From: CAINEC01 sp046303115
GTDB taxonomy: Bacteria; Bacteroidota; Bacteroidia; AKYH767-A; OLB10
Reading direction: 5' to 3'
DNA: 6,155 nucleotides
Assembly (NCBI GenBank): GCA_046303115.1
Contig: JBKCGZ010000084.1
Span: 1 to 6,155, forward strand
Below, in pieces: positions 5,485-6,155 of the stretch (the stretch's first letter is position 1; each line of letters opens with the position of its first letter). A program made the position numbers and the translations under genes. The notes under the pieces are model-generated. The model had not been told where the DNA came from. It worked only from the letters and a program-made list of their open reading frames with translations, and ran no database searches.

Positions 5485-6155
5485 ATGTCTGATAATGAAC
5501 AAAACGATCAGCTTTTTATTGAAAAATTTAAAGAGGCGATGTTGGTTATTTATAAGCAGAACCCTGGAAAGTGGTATAACTACAAACAGGTTTTTCGAAG
5601 AGTATATCAAGATCCGTTTAATGAGGAGCTAAATAAATATCTCGATAATTACTCTGAAAAAGAATTAAAGTATTTATCGATTGATGTGTTAGAAGGTTTA
5701 GCATCGGAAGGTGTGTTGGAAGATGGAATGAAAGGTAAATTCAGAATTCTGCCGACTAAACGCTACGTATATGGGAAGTTGGAGTTTAATAATTATGGAG
5801 CAGCTTTCGTATTTGATGCAGAAAACAATCTTCCCGTTTTCTTAGCGAAGAACAGAACGCTTAACGCACTTCGTGGTGATAAAATAAAAGTATCTACTTA
5901 TCCGTCTTACTCAGCAGAAAAAGCCGAAGGCGAATTAGTAGAAGTGGTAGAAAGAAATAAAAAAGAATTTTCAGGTACAATTCAAGTAAGTGAAAAGTTT
6001 GCGTTTTTAAGTAGTGATAATAGTCGTTATGGTATTGATATTTTCATACCATTAAACAAATTAAACGGAGCTAAAAACGGACAAAAAGCAGTAGCGAAAA
6101 TTACGCGCTGGGAAATAGAAGATAAAAATCCGATAGGAGAAATCACAAAGGTATT
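5485..6155 (+). CDS. rnr: Ribonuclease R, N-terminal part (cut by window edge)
   Basis: An open frame from ATG 5485 runs to the edge without a stop, giving 223 complete codons. RNase R is a 3'-to-5' exoribonuclease of the RNB/RNase II family that degrades structured RNA. Visible parts are an N-terminal winged-helix-like region (about 10-90, with P-G-K-W-Y-N-Y-K-Q-V at 27-36); a first cold-shock/OB domain (about 94-140, including G-K-L-E-F-N-N-Y-G-A-A-F-V-F and A-L-R-G-D-K-I-K-V); and a second OB domain from about 161 (F-S-G-T-I-Q-V, then D-I-F-I-P-L-N-K-L-N-G-A at 185-196, then N-P-I-G-E-I). The RNB catalytic domain and S1 domain lie beyond the window, so catalytic residues cannot be checked. 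RNase R is favoured over RNase II because of the N-terminal helix-turn-helix region and the two OB domains of this form. It starts 16 bases after folB with no strong Shine-Dalgarno site. A later start at Met19 is possible but would cut into the winged helix. Confidence 0.9.
   Translation, partial: MSDNEQNDQLFIEKFKEAMLVIYKQNPGKWYNYKQVFRRVYQDPFNEELNKYLDNYSEKELKYLSIDVLEGLASEGVLEDGMKGKFRILPTKRYVYGKLEFNNYGAAFVFDAENNLPVFLAKNRTLNALRGDKIKVSTYPSYSAEKAEGELVEVVERNKKEFSGTIQVSEKFAFLSSDNSRYGIDIFIPLNKLNGAKNGQKAVAKITRWEIEDKNPIGEITKV

Overview
The window looks like a low-GC genome of the phylum Bacteroidota. Evidence for this: A/T-rich coding sequence with many TTA and AAA codons; two copies of the Bacteroidota-type promoter core TAnnTTTG just upstream of genes; A-rich leaders without clear Shine-Dalgarno sites; a signal peptide that would leave Gln at the mature N-terminus; and GluRS and RNase R sequences of the form found in that phylum. 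Genus and order cannot be fixed from this sequence.

Layout. Bases 1-333 are a very A/T-rich intergenic stretch with no convincing gene; it ends in a promoter core close to the first start codon. A 503-residue exported protein built almost wholly of MORN-type (MORN_2 / YwqK-like) repeats follows at 334-1845. A 60-base gap holds a second promoter core. From 1906 to the right edge is a tightly packed, same-strand gene cluster: gltX (glutamyl-tRNA synthetase), glnS (glutaminyl-tRNA synthetase), folB (dihydroneopterin aldolase) and the 5' part of rnr (ribonuclease R). The rnr gene runs off the window before its catalytic domain.

How the genes work together. gltX and glnS charge tRNA-Glu and tRNA-Gln, so this organism can make Gln-tRNA directly. 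folB supplies a folate-pathway step, and rnr degrades structured RNA. The gaps are 1, 1 and 16 bases, which argues for one housekeeping operon (translation, folate, RNA turnover), probably driven by the promoter just before gltX. The MORN-repeat gene has its own promoter and no evident functional link to the operon, although no strong terminator separates them.

Novelty. I see no CRISPR array, mobile element, RNA gene or defence system. Most of the window is ordinary core genome. The less explained parts are the MORN-repeat protein (architecture and unknown role), its very short predicted leader, and the A/T-rich upstream region.
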